The translations under genes were made by a program, and so were the position numbers. Source: SAR86 cluster bacterium AG-447-A08 (GTDB lineage: Bacteria; Pseudomonadota; Gammaproteobacteria; Magnimaribacterales; Magnimaribacteraceae). Taken from it: a DNA stretch of 64,000 bases. The stretch lies in the NCBI GenBank assembly GCA_003212335.1, contig QCQA01000004.1:1-64000 (forward strand), given 5' to 3'. Positions 18,841-27,985 of this stretch are shown here, in pieces (positions within the stretch are counted from its first letter, which is position 1; each line of letters starts with the position of its first letter). The notes under the pieces were generated by a model, which was given only the letters and a program-made list of their open reading frames with translations, did no database searches and was not told the origin of the DNA.

Positions 18841-19743
18841 ATGAGCTTAGACACTAGAAAATCAGATATCTTAATCGATAATTTTATTGATGAACTTTGG
18901 CTTGAAAGAGGATTAAGTAAGAATACTCTATCTGCTTATCGACATGATTTAAGTTCTTTTTCTTTTTGGTATAAAGGAGATTCTCTCCTAGATGTCGATA
19001 GAGTTGACCTTTTGGACTATCTTGCAGAAAGGCTCAAACAGGGATACAGCAGCCGATCTACTGCACGGTCTCTTTCAAGTTTGAGGGCTTTTTACTCTCA
19101 TCTAACTACAAAACATAATTTGAAAGAAAATCCAACTTCCCGTATTGATAGTCCTAAATTAGGTCACTCACTACCTAAAACACTTTCTGAAGAAGAGGTA
19201 GAAAAGCTTATTCAAGCTCCGGACGTAGAAGATGACATCGGTTTAAGAGATAGAGCGATGTTGGAATTAATTTATGCTTGCGGACTAAGAGTAACTGAAT
19301 TAATAAGTTTAGACATTTTAAATATTAACCTTCGTCAAGGAGTTATAAGGGTTATAGGAAAGGGCGAAAAGGAAAGATTAGTTCCAATGGGAGAAGAGGC
19401 ATTAGACTGGATTCAAAGGTATATTACTCAAAGTCGTCCTAATTTATTGAAGAATAACAACAAAGTTACCGAATTATTTCTTAGTAAAAGAGGTAAGTCT
19501 ATGACGAGACAAACATTTTGGTACAGAATTAAAGAATACGCAGTTAAAGCCTCTATTAAAAAAGAACTCTCTCCACACACTCTTAGACATGCTTTTGCAA
19601 CTCATTTAATAAATCATGGAGCAGATCTTAGAACTGTACAACTACTTTTGGGTCACTCAAGTTTATCTACCACGCAAATATATACAGAAGTAGCTAGACA
19701 TAGAATGAAAGAATTACATAATGAGCATCACCCAAGAGGTTAA
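18841..19743 (+). CDS. xerD: Tyrosine recombinase XerD
   Basis: Site-specific recombinase that resolves chromosome dimers at dif with XerC. 300 residues: an N-terminal SAM-like DNA-binding domain (LWLERGLSKNTLSAYRHDL) and a C-terminal catalytic domain. That domain has arginine in ACGLRVTELISL, lysine in GKGEKERLVP, the SPHTLRHAFATHLINHGADL box, LGHSSLSTTQIY and the tyrosine. The match is closer to XerD than XerC, and the downstream DsbC-like gene is the known xerD-dsbC order. This is housekeeping, not a phage integrase. Confidence 0.93.
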   Translation: MSLDTRKSDILIDNFIDELWLERGLSKNTLSAYRHDLSSFSFWYKGDSLLDVDRVDLLDYLAERLKQGYSSRSTARSLSSLRAFYSHLTTKHNLKENPTSRIDSPKLGHSLPKTLSEEEVEKLIQAPDVEDDIGLRDRAMLELIYACGLRVTELISLDILNINLRQGVIRVIGKGEKERLVPMGEEALDWIQRYITQSRPNLLKNNNKVTELFLSKRGKSMTRQTFWYRIKEYAVKASIKKELSPHTLRHAFATHLINHGADLRTVQLLLGHSSLSTTQIYTEVARHRMKELHNEHHPRG

Positions 19744-19744
19744 T

Positions 19745-20494
19745 ATGTTACAAACATTTAGATTTCATGCTTTTTTTATAGTTCTCTTGCTTTTAGTAAG
19801 CTGCAGTGTTGATTCTTCTGAAGATTCAACTGAGATAGAAGAAGTGAAAAATAAGCTCAATGAAATATTGCCTAAAGAGATTGAGCTTTTATCGGTTCAA
19901 GAAACTGATATTACTGGATTTTTTGAAGTGAATTTTGAAGGAATTGAACCTCTTTATGTCTCTTCAGATGGGAACTACTTAGTTTCGGGTGACATTTATC
20001 TGATCACAAAGGATGGTTTAGTTAATAAATCAGAAGCAAGAAGAGATTATCAAAGAAAAACTTTGATCAATAATTTAGATACAGCAGAGTTAATTACCTT
20101 TGAGCCAGAAGAAATTATTCATAATATATTTGTCTTCACAGACGTTGATTGCGGCTATTGTAGACAGTTTCACAATCAAATAGATTCTTACCTAGAGTTG
20201 GGAATAAAAGTTAATTATTTAGCTTATCCCAGAGCAGGAATAGGGTCAGAATCCTTTCAAAAAATAGCCTCTGCTTGGTGCAATGATGATTCCAATTATT
20301 CATTGACCTTGCTTAAACAAGGTAAAGAAATTGAAAAAAACCTATGTGCGGACAACCCCGTCGAGAAACATTTTAAATTAGGTAATGCTATAGGTGTTCA
20401 AGGAACCCCCTCTATAGTAACTGACGAAGGAAAAATGATTCCAGGCTATTTGCCACCTCAAGATTTACTTAATATTCTCTCTAGTAAGAGCTAG
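19745..20494 (+). CDS. dsbC: DsbC-like thiol:disulfide isomerase, predicted lipoprotein
   Basis: A periplasmic disulfide isomerase or reductase. About 249 residues: an N-terminal dimerisation-like region (LNEILPKEIELLSVQETDITGF), then a thioredoxin fold with the active site C136-G-Y-C139 (FTDVDCGYC) and a cis-Pro region VQGTPSIV. The signal sequence LLLLVSC fits a lipobox, so the protein is probably lipid-anchored rather than soluble like E. coli DsbC. I chose ATG 19745 after a GAGG site; an upstream in-frame ATG at 19721 lies inside xerD and would bury the signal. Confidence 0.87.
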   Translation: MLQTFRFHAFFIVLLLLVSCSVDSSEDSTEIEEVKNKLNEILPKEIELLSVQETDITGFFEVNFEGIEPLYVSSDGNYLVSGDIYLITKDGLVNKSEARRDYQRKTLINNLDTAELITFEPEEIIHNIFVFTDVDCGYCRQFHNQIDSYLELGIKVNYLAYPRAGIGSESFQKIASAWCNDDSNYSLTLLKQGKEIEKNLCADNPVEKHFKLGNAIGVQGTPSIVTDEGKMIPGYLPPQDLLNILSSKS

Positions 20495-20503
20495 AATCTA
20501 AAG

Positions 20504-21703
20504 ATGGATAGTAATTTTCCTAGGATCAATCAATTACCACCATATGTATTTGATGAGATTCAGAGCCTAAAAGCTTCTGCTAGAAAGAGGGGTGAGGATA
20601 TCATCGATTTTGGTATGGGAAATCCCGACCAACCAACTCCAGATGAGATTGTGGAGAAGATGCGAGAAGCTTCATTGGATGGCAGTACTCATAGATATTC
20701 TCAGTCTAAAGGTATACCTAGATTAAGGAAATCCATTTGCGACTGGTATGAAAGAAAATATAAAGTGGTACTGGATCCTGAAACTGAGGCAGTTGTGACA
20801 ATGGGATCTAAAGAAGGGCTAGGCCATTTGGCGCTTGCTACATTAGATAAAGGGGATGCTGTTTTAGTCCCAAATCCCTCTTACCCCATACACCCTTACG
20901 GGTTTGTAATAGCTGGGGCAGATATTAGGCATGTCCCGATAGGTGAAGATATAGATTTCTTTTCGGAGTTGGAATCTGCCATGAAAAATACTTTCCCAAA
21001 ACCTAAGATGCTAGTTTTGAATTTCCCTGGTAATCCTTCCACAGAATGTGTCGAACTAGACTTTTTTGAGAAAATTGTTTCTTTTGCTAAGGAACATGAA
21101 ATTTGGGTCATCCAAGACTTAGCTTATGCAGATATATGCTTTGACGGCTATCAAGCTCCTTCAATTCTTCAGGTACAAGGTGCTAAAGATGTAGCAGTTG
21201 AATTTTATACTTTATCAAAAAGCTATAATATGCCTGGCTGGAGAGTTGGTTTCTGCTGTGGAAATAAAGAATTATTAGCTGCTTTATCTAGAATAAAATC
21301 TTATTTTGACTATGGTCTTTTCACCCCGATTCAGGTTGCTGCAATAAAAGCCCTAGATCATGGAGACCATCATGTTGATTCTATTAGAGAAATGTACCAA
21401 TCCAGAAGGGATGTACTTATAAAAGGTCTCAATGACGCTGGATGGCGAGTGGACAGTCCCAAAGCAACAATGTTTGTTTGGGCTAAAATACCACCCTCTC
21501 ACAAACATCTTGGTTCCCTAGAATTTAGTAAGCAATTACTTTCTGAAGCAAAAGTAGCCGTTTCTCCTGGAGTAGGATTTGGCAGTTATGGTGAAGGGTA
21601 TGTAAGATTCTCTTTGATTGAGAATGAACATAGATCAAGGCAAGCTTTAAGAAATATCAAAAAATTCTTGTCTAACTCAACAAATATTCAGGCTATTAAA
21701 TAA
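20504..21703 (+). CDS. AlaC-like aminotransferase (class I PLP)
   Basis: A PLP-dependent aminotransferase of 399 residues, closest by eye to the AlaC/YfdZ group (glutamate-pyruvate). Segments: DFGMGNPDQPTPDEIVEKM near residue 37, NFPGNPSTECV near residue 173 with the PLP-binding asparagine, the Schiff-base lysine in YTLSKSYNMPGWRVGF near residue 239, and a terminal arginine in YVRFSLIENEHR. Its stop overlaps the hom start by 1 nt. Together with hom and thrC it suggests an amino-acid biosynthesis operon. The exact substrate is inferred. Confidence 0.85.
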   Translation: MDSNFPRINQLPPYVFDEIQSLKASARKRGEDIIDFGMGNPDQPTPDEIVEKMREASLDGSTHRYSQSKGIPRLRKSICDWYERKYKVVLDPETEAVVTMGSKEGLGHLALATLDKGDAVLVPNPSYPIHPYGFVIAGADIRHVPIGEDIDFFSELESAMKNTFPKPKMLVLNFPGNPSTECVELDFFEKIVSFAKEHEIWVIQDLAYADICFDGYQAPSILQVQGAKDVAVEFYTLSKSYNMPGWRVGFCCGNKELLAALSRIKSYFDYGLFTPIQVAAIKALDHGDHHVDSIREMYQSRRDVLIKGLNDAGWRVDSPKATMFVWAKIPPSHKHLGSLEFSKQLLSEAKVAVSPGVGFGSYGEGYVRFSLIENEHRSRQALRNIKKFLSNSTNIQAIK

Positions 21704-22983
21704 TGAAATCTATCAAAGTTGGCGTATGTGGCGTTGGAAATGTTGGTGGAGCAGTTCTAGAAAATTTAAGTAACTCACCCGAAATTGTAGAGAACAATGG
21801 GGGAGTAAAGATAGACGTTATCCAAGTAGGTGCTCGCAAGGGAAAATCGGCAGTATCTTTTGATCTTAATGTAACAACTGACTTATTGGATGTAGCCAAT
21901 AATCCTGAAGTTGAAGTATTAATTGAATTAATAGGAGGATGTGATCTGGCTAAAGATTTAGTAGAAACATCTATTCGAAATGGAAAACATATCGTAACTG
22001 CCAATAAAGCCTTAATAGCCACTCACGGAGACGAATTATTCGAGCTTGCTAAAGAGCACAATGTTCAAATAGGTTTTGAAGCATCTGTTGCAGGAGGCAC
22101 TCCTGTAATAAAAGCTTTGAGGGAAGGATTGGTTGCAAACAAAGTCAATTGGTTTGCTGGAATACTGAATGGAACAACAAATTTTATTCTTTCAAAAATG
22201 TCTGACGATCAATCATCTTTTGAAAGCGCTTTAAAAGAAGCACAAGATTTAGGTTTAGCTGAAGCCGATCCGACTATGGATGTAGACGGTACCGATGCTG
22301 CACAGAAAGCATCTATACTTTCTGCTCTAGCATTCAATACACCTCATAACTTTGAGCTTGTTTCTTATGGAGGTATTGAGTCAGTTTCTCAAGAGGACAT
22401 TTCCTATGCAGCAGATTTGGGTTATTCAATTAAGCATATTGCTTATGGGTCTATAGAAGCAAATGAAGTGTTTGTGAGTGCCTATCCAACATTAGTTCCA
22501 AACGATCAGCTACTTTCCCAAGTTGGAATGCAAATGAATGCATTAGAGGTTAATTGCGATGGTCTTGGCTCAACTGTTTATTATGGTCCTGGAGCAGGTC
22601 CAAAACCAACAGCATCGGCTGTGATAGCCGATATTGTTGATATATCAAATGGAGGATGGCCAGTATCCAAAAATTTTGCAAGCAAGAATCTTCTGTCCAA
22701 AGAGAGTCAGCAAGGATTCTCTCGATATTTCAATTTAACAATCAAGAATGAGGCAGGAGCTATTGCAAAAGTGTCTTCTTTGTTTGCAAGCAAAAATATA
22801 AGTATTGAGGCTTTGATTCAGAACGAATCTAAAGCTAATCAAGCTGATCATACTCATGTTCCCGTAGTTATAATTTCTGGTCCTCTTACCGATGAGAAGG
22901 CTTTTGAAATGACTAAAGACTTGCATTCTATAGATGAGATAGCTCAAAGTATTAAACAGTTTCGAATTCATAATGCGTTATAA
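21703..22983 (+). CDS. hom: Homoserine dehydrogenase
   Basis: Reduces aspartate semialdehyde to homoserine, the branch to threonine and methionine. 426 residues, monofunctional: a Rossmann start VGVCGVGNVGGAVLENL, the catalytic region GTTNFILSKM and EAQDLGLAEADPTMDVDG, and a C-terminal ACT domain from about residue 345 (NEAGAIAKVSSLFASKNISI) for feedback control, probably by threonine. It overlaps the aminotransferase by 1 nt and thrC by 11 nt. Confidence 0.97.
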   Translation: MKSIKVGVCGVGNVGGAVLENLSNSPEIVENNGGVKIDVIQVGARKGKSAVSFDLNVTTDLLDVANNPEVEVLIELIGGCDLAKDLVETSIRNGKHIVTANKALIATHGDELFELAKEHNVQIGFEASVAGGTPVIKALREGLVANKVNWFAGILNGTTNFILSKMSDDQSSFESALKEAQDLGLAEADPTMDVDGTDAAQKASILSALAFNTPHNFELVSYGGIESVSQEDISYAADLGYSIKHIAYGSIEANEVFVSAYPTLVPNDQLLSQVGMQMNALEVNCDGLGSTVYYGPGAGPKPTASAVIADIVDISNGGWPVSKNFASKNLLSKESQQGFSRYFNLTIKNEAGAIAKVSSLFASKNISIEALIQNESKANQADHTHVPVVIISGPLTDEKAFEMTKDLHSIDEIAQSIKQFRIHNAL

Positions 22984-24364
22984 AAGTACAAGAGGCGAAA
23001 GTCCTGAAGTTACTTTTTCAGAGGTATTATTAGGTGGTTTAGCTCCAGACGGCGGTTTGTATATGCCTGAAGCTTTTCCTAAATTTTCAATTCAAGAAAT
23101 ACAAAGTTGGTCTGAGCTGTCCTTCGATCAACTGGCATCAAAGATTTTATATCCATTCGTAAAAGAAGAAATAGATGAAGATACTTTTTTAGACTTATTG
23201 AAAGATGCATATAGCACTTTTGACGAAAAAGATGTAGTCAAATTAGAAAAGCTTGAAGACAATCGTTGGGTATTGGAACTGTTTCATGGGCCTACATTGG
23301 CTTTTAAAGATGTAGCCATGCAGTTACTAGGAGTCTTACTCAATCACTTTGCTAAAGAGAGAGGACAAAAAATTGTTGTTCTAGGCGCCACATCCGGTGA
23401 TACAGGAGCGGCAGCAATATCGGCTTGTTCGAGGCACGAAAATGTGGAGGTTTATATCTTATATCCTCACGGAAAGGTGACAGATTTTCAAAGAAAGCAG
23501 ATGACCACCACCCAATCCCAAAATGTTCATCCTATTGCTGTAAAAAGTGATTTTGATGGATGTCAGGACATTGTAAAAAAAATGTTTCTCGATGAGAATT
23601 TCAAAAATGATAAGGTTAGGTTCATAGCGGCAAATTCCATAAACTGGGCAAGATGTATGACACAGTCAGTTTATTTTTTTTGGTCTTATTTAAAGATGAT
23701 TGGATCGAAAGAAGATTTAACATTTTCAATTCCTTCAGGTAATTTTGGTCATGCTTACGCAGGATGGACAGCTAAACAGATGGGTTTGCCAATAAAGAGA
23801 TTATTAATTGCAACGAATAAAAACGATGTTTTACATCAAACCTTTTCTACAAATAATTATTCTAAAACAGGAGTTGTTCAAACCTTAGCTCCTAGTATGG
23901 ATATTTCAGTAGCCAGCAATTTTGAAAGACTTCTCTACAATTTATATGACGATAATTCCTCTATACTTGCAAAAAATATGCGTGCTTTTCCTGCGAAAAG
24001 TATAGATATACCCCAAGCAAAAAAGGAGTTAGTTGCTAGTTTTTTTAATAGTTTTCGAAGTGATGATGAAGAAATTATTCAAGAGATTAAAGAAACTTTT
24101 ACAAGGCATGATTATTTGCTGGATCCTCATACCGCTACAGGAGTTCGAGCTAGTAATGGGATTGTGAATAAGGAAGAACCAGTTATAACAATGGGAACAG
24201 CTCACCCTGCCAAATTTACGGAAGCTATAGAAAAAGCACTACCAAGTTATACTTCAGAACTACCTAATAAGGTTGCAAAAGCTTTTGAACAAGAAGAGAT
24301 ATTTACTATCCTTCCGGATGATTATCTTGAGATTAAACAATTTATTCTTTCTAAGGCTCTATAA
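22973..24364 (+). CDS. thrC: Threonine synthase
   Basis: Converts phosphohomoserine to threonine with PLP. 463 residues of the long bacterial type, with the N-terminal MRYKSTRGESPEVTFSEVLL, the PLP lysine in HGPTLAFKDVAMQ near residue 112 and the ATSGDTGAAAISA phosphate-binding loop. The start overlaps hom by 11 nt. Homoserine kinase, the step between hom and thrC, is not in the window. Confidence 0.97.
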   Translation: MRYKSTRGESPEVTFSEVLLGGLAPDGGLYMPEAFPKFSIQEIQSWSELSFDQLASKILYPFVKEEIDEDTFLDLLKDAYSTFDEKDVVKLEKLEDNRWVLELFHGPTLAFKDVAMQLLGVLLNHFAKERGQKIVVLGATSGDTGAAAISACSRHENVEVYILYPHGKVTDFQRKQMTTTQSQNVHPIAVKSDFDGCQDIVKKMFLDENFKNDKVRFIAANSINWARCMTQSVYFFWSYLKMIGSKEDLTFSIPSGNFGHAYAGWTAKQMGLPIKRLLIATNKNDVLHQTFSTNNYSKTGVVQTLAPSMDISVASNFERLLYNLYDDNSSILAKNMRAFPAKSIDIPQAKKELVASFFNSFRSDDEEIIQEIKETFTRHDYLLDPHTATGVRASNGIVNKEEPVITMGTAHPAKFTEAIEKALPSYTSELPNKVAKAFEQEEIFTILPDDYLEIKQFILSKAL

Positions 24365-24376
24365 TACTTACTATAA

Positions 24377-25475
24377 ATGATAGAAATTACATCTTTAAAT
24401 GAAGACCTTAAAGATCATTCAAAAAGGATAGAAGATCTTAGGGGGTATCTTTGACGTTGATAGTAAACAAGAAAAACTTGAGAAGATCATTGAAAAATTA
24501 AGCGATCCTGCAATTTGGGATGATCCAAAACAAGCTCAGGAACTAAACAAGGAAAAAGTACATATAGAGAAGGAACTTACAAAATTCAATGTTCTGGAAT
24601 CTGCAATTCAAGACTCTATTGAATTAACTGAAATTGCTATTGAAGAAGAAGATAATTCAGCTTTAGAGGAAATCTCTCACGAAATAATTAAGAATGAATC
24701 TACATTAAGGGATCTTGAATTTGTAAGAATGTTTTCTAACAAAATGGATCCAAATAATGCCTATTTAGACATTCAATCAGGTTCAGGCGGCACCGAAGCC
24801 CAAGATTGGGCAGAAATGCTTATGAGGATGTACTTGAAGTGGGGAGAGTCTAAAGGCTTTGATACAGAGGTGATAGAAGTATCTCATGGTGAAGTTGCAG
24901 GAATAAAGAGCGCTGCAATTAAGTTTAATGGAGATTATGCTTACGGTTGGTTGCGAACTGAAACAGGTGTCCACAGATTGGTAAGAAAATCTCCTTTTGA
25001 TTCTGGAAGTAGAAGACATACCTCTTTTGCTTCAATTTTCATTTCTCCAGAAGTTGATGACACGGTTGAAATAGAAATAAACCCTGCTGATTTAAGAATA
25101 GATACTTATAGAGCCAGTGGAGCCGGTGGTCAGCATGTGAACAAAACAGACTCTGCAATTAGAATTACCCATGAACCCTCTGGAGTAGTTTCACAATGCC
25201 AGTCTCAAAGATCTCAACATCAGAATAAAGATAAAGCTATGGCTCAACTAAGAGCTAAACTTTACGAAATTGAGATGAATAAACTTAATGCAGAGAAACA
25301 ATCTCTAGAAGAATCGAAGGCAGATATCGGCTGGGGCAGTCAGATTAGATCATATGTACTTGATTCCTCTAGAATAAAAGATTTAAGGACTGGAGTTGAG
25401 ACGACGAATTGCTCTGCTGTTCTTGATGGAGCTTTAGATAATTTTATTGAAGCGAGCTTAAAAGAAAATATTTAG
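24377..25475 (+). CDS. prfB: Peptide chain release factor 2 (programmed +1 frameshift)
   Basis: RF2 ends translation at UGA and UAA. The coding sequence is split: 24377-24451 in one frame, then 24453-25475 in the +1 frame, 365 residues in total. The shift site matches the classical prfB signal: an AGGGGG internal ribosome site, then TAT CTT TGA C with the in-frame TGA at 24452. The second part holds the RF2 stop-recognition region ([11 protein letters not shown]), the [12 protein letters not shown] catalytic motif and the C-terminal domain. Low RF2 slows termination at TGA and favours the shift, so the gene regulates itself. lysS follows 14 nt later, the usual prfB-lysS pair. Confidence 0.97.
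24439..24455 (+). promoter_or_regulatory. prfB: prfB +1 programmed frameshift site
   Basis: AGGGGG acts as a ribosome-pausing site a few bases before CTT TGA C. The shift from CTT to the overlapping TTT skips one T and continues with GAC. This is the widely conserved RF2 autoregulatory element, seen directly in the sequence. Confidence 0.96.
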
Positions 25476-25489
25476 TTAAAGTAACACTT

Positions 25490-26977
25490 ATGACAGAAAA
25501 TCTATCAGAAAATGAACTTCTTCAACAAAGAAGATCTAAATTAGATGAGCTAAGAAAGAAGGATAAAGCTTATCCTAACTCCTTCAGAAGGGATTCACTA
25601 TCTCAAGATCTTAAGAATCAATATGCTCAAATGTCCAAGGAGGAGCTGGAAGAAAATTCTATAGAAGTTTCTGTTGCCGGAAGAATCATGCTTCAGAGGA
25701 TAATGGGAAAGGCGAGTTTCATAACCCTGCAAGATATGAAGGGTCAAATTCAAGCCTATGTTAGATCCAATGATCTTCCAGATGGAGACTACGAAGAGTT
25801 TAAGACCTGGGATCTAGGAGATATTGTTGGTATCAAAGGAACTTTGTTCATAACAAAAACTGGTGAATTGACAGTTAATGCTAATACCATCGAAATGCTT
25901 ACAAAATCTTTGAGGCCACTTCCAGAAAAACATTCTGGATTAGTTGATACAGAGCAAAGGTATAGAAAAAGATATTTAGATTTAATTACCAATCAAGAGA
26001 GCTTAGAAGTTTTTCAAAAGAGAAGTCAAATTATAAGTTCCATCAGGGATTTCTTTATAGGTCATGAATATTTAGAAGTAGAGACTCCCATGATGCATTC
26101 TATTTTAGGAGGTGCAGCTGCCAAGCCTTTCACTACTCATCATAATGCTTTAGATATGGATTTATATTTAAGAATAGCTCCTGAACTATATTTAAAAAGG
26201 TTGGTTGTTGGAGGTATGGAAAAAGTTTTTGAAATAAATAGAAATTTCCGAAATGAAGGACTTTCAACAAAGCATAATCCTGAATTTACAATGCTGGAGT
26301 ACTATACGGCTTATGCCGATTTTAGTGATCAAATGGATTTCATAGAGAAATTATTCAAGCATATTTCAGAGCAAGTATTTGGAACTTTCAAGTTGAAGCA
26401 AGATGGCATTGAATTTGATTTTTCGCAACCATTTACCAGAATTAGGTTAAAGGATTCAGTGGCTCAAAAATTATCTGTCGACTTAAATCTCTTAGATAAT
26501 AGAGACTTTCTTCTGGAGATCGGAGAAAAATATAAGATTGAGAATCTTAAAAATTTATCAAATGGGAAAATATTATTCGAGTTGTTTGAGGAGCTTGTCG
26601 AAGATGATTTGATCGATCCAACATTTATTACAGGATATCCTAAAGATGTTTCTCCTTTATCAAGGTCTACTGATGGAGATGATTCAGAAGTTGATAGATT
26701 TGAACTTTTCATTGGAGGGAAAGAGATAGCTAATGGATTCTCAGAGTTAAATGATCCTGATGATCAAGCAGAGCGTTTTAAAGATCAAGTGGCTCAAAAG
26801 TCTGCAGGAGACGAAGAAGCTATGGAGTTCGATTCTGACTATGTTGAGGCTCTTGAGTATGGTTTACCACCTTGTGCAGGGGTAGGGATAGGAATTGATA
26901 GGTTGGTAATGCTTCTTACAGGAGCACAATCTATAAGAGATGTACTCCTGTTTCCTCAGATGAAGCCAAAAGTTTAA
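25490..26977 (+). CDS. lysS: Lysyl-tRNA synthetase, class II
   Basis: Charges tRNA-Lys. 495 residues: an N-terminal OB-fold anticodon domain (VAGRIMLQRIMGKASFITLQ), then class II motif 2 (FRNEGLSTKHNPEFTMLE) and motif 3 (GVGIGIDRLVMLLT) near the C terminus. The order prfB-lysS is the same as in E. coli. Its TAA shares bases with the stop of the convergent mdh gene (the TTAA at 26974-26977). Confidence 0.98.
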   Translation: MTENLSENELLQQRRSKLDELRKKDKAYPNSFRRDSLSQDLKNQYAQMSKEELEENSIEVSVAGRIMLQRIMGKASFITLQDMKGQIQAYVRSNDLPDGDYEEFKTWDLGDIVGIKGTLFITKTGELTVNANTIEMLTKSLRPLPEKHSGLVDTEQRYRKRYLDLITNQESLEVFQKRSQIISSIRDFFIGHEYLEVETPMMHSILGGAAAKPFTTHHNALDMDLYLRIAPELYLKRLVVGGMEKVFEINRNFRNEGLSTKHNPEFTMLEYYTAYADFSDQMDFIEKLFKHISEQVFGTFKLKQDGIEFDFSQPFTRIRLKDSVAQKLSVDLNLLDNRDFLLEIGEKYKIENLKNLSNGKILFELFEELVEDDLIDPTFITGYPKDVSPLSRSTDGDDSEVDRFELFIGGKEIANGFSELNDPDDQAERFKDQVAQKSAGDEEAMEFDSDYVEALEYGLPPCAGVGIGIDRLVMLLTGAQSIRDVLLFPQMKPKV

Positions 26978-27972
26978 TTTATCAAATCTGCTACCGCTTC
27001 CCTTTCAGATTCTAATTCCTGTGTGGTTATTGCAATTTTTGATTGAGCAAATTCATTAAGTTCGATACCTTGAATGATCTCAACTTCTCCGTTAGCAGAC
27101 GTCCTTAGTGGGAATCCAAATATTAGGCCTTGCGGTACGCCATAGCTACCATCACTCGCTATAGCTGCACTAAAACAGTCGCCATCTGGAGTAGGGTTCA
27201 TCACAGCTTTAACAGTATCGATAGCTGCATTAGCGGCTGACGCAGCCGATGATGCACCTCTTGCATCTATCACCGCCTTTCCACGTTGTTGGACCAAGGG
27301 AAGGTATTCCTCTGATAACCATTGGTGATCATTAATCGTTTCTGCTGCACTTACTCCATTAATAGTTGCGTTGTAAGGGTCTGGATACATGGTTGGACTA
27401 TGGTTTCCCCATATGATCATATTTTTTAATGAAGATATAGATGCACCTGCTTTCTCTGCTAGCTGAGCTTTGGCTCTATTGGCATCAAGAGCAGTCATAG
27501 CAAACCATTGTTGACTAGGGTTTTTAGCAGAGTTCATACCTATCAGAGCATTAGTATTTGCAGGATTACCAACTACTAGTATTTTTGCATCAGGTTTTGC
27601 TACTTGGCCAATTGCAGCTCCTTGATCTGTAAATATTCCCCCATTTATTTTAAGAAGGTCACTTCTCTCTTCAATTTTCTTTCCATCGATTACAATTCCT
27701 CTTGGTATGCTTCCTACCAGAAGCACCCAATCTGCGTCTTTTACTCCTTCGCATATGTCAGAAGTGGCAGTTAACTCTCCCGTTTGATCAAAACCACAGT
27801 CGATTAATTCCATAATCGTTCCTTGTAACTTGTCTACAACTTGAGGTATTTCTATTAGTCTCAGATTTACTTTAATATCAGGACCAAATGTTTCACCGCT
27901 TACTAGTCTTGGTAGAAGTGAATAAGCTATTTGTCCGGCTCCGCCAGTCACAGCAACATTTATTTCTTTCAT
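26974..27972 (-). CDS. mdh: Malate dehydrogenase
   Basis: Interconverts malate and oxaloacetate in the TCA cycle with NAD. About 332 residues of the longer cytosolic-like bacterial class. Segments: GGAGQIAYSLLPRL (NAD-binding), VGSIPRG, VVGNPANTNA, a DANRAKAQLAEKAG stretch and the catalytic histidine in IIWGNHSPTMYPD. I chose the ATG at 27972 (MKEINVAVTGG), which follows TGGAGAA; the frame stays open upstream into the thiolase-like gene but without family similarity. Confidence 0.95.
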   Translation of the reverse strand: MKEINVAVTGGAGQIAYSLLPRLVSGETFGPDIKVNLRLIEIPQVVDKLQGTIMELIDCGFDQTGELTATSDICEGVKDADWVLLVGSIPRGIVIDGKKIEERSDLLKINGGIFTDQGAAIGQVAKPDAKILVVGNPANTNALIGMNSAKNPSQQWFAMTALDANRAKAQLAEKAGASISSLKNMIIWGNHSPTMYPDPYNATINGVSAAETINDHQWLSEEYLPLVQQRGKAVIDARGASSAASAANAAIDTVKAVMNPTPDGDCFSAAIASDGSYGVPQGLIFGFPLRTSANGEVEIIQGIELNEFAQSKIAITTQELESEREAVADLIN

Positions 27973-27985
27973 TGATTTCTCCATT

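Noticed and set aside
18841-19743. Phage or mobile-element integrase
   Set aside because: The sequence and the following DsbC-like gene identify chromosomal XerD; no attachment sites or phage genes are near.
24452-24454. In-frame TGA early in prfB read as a pseudogene
   Set aside because: The surrounding AGGGGG-TAT-CTT-TGA-C is the conserved programmed frameshift site and the rest of RF2 is intact.
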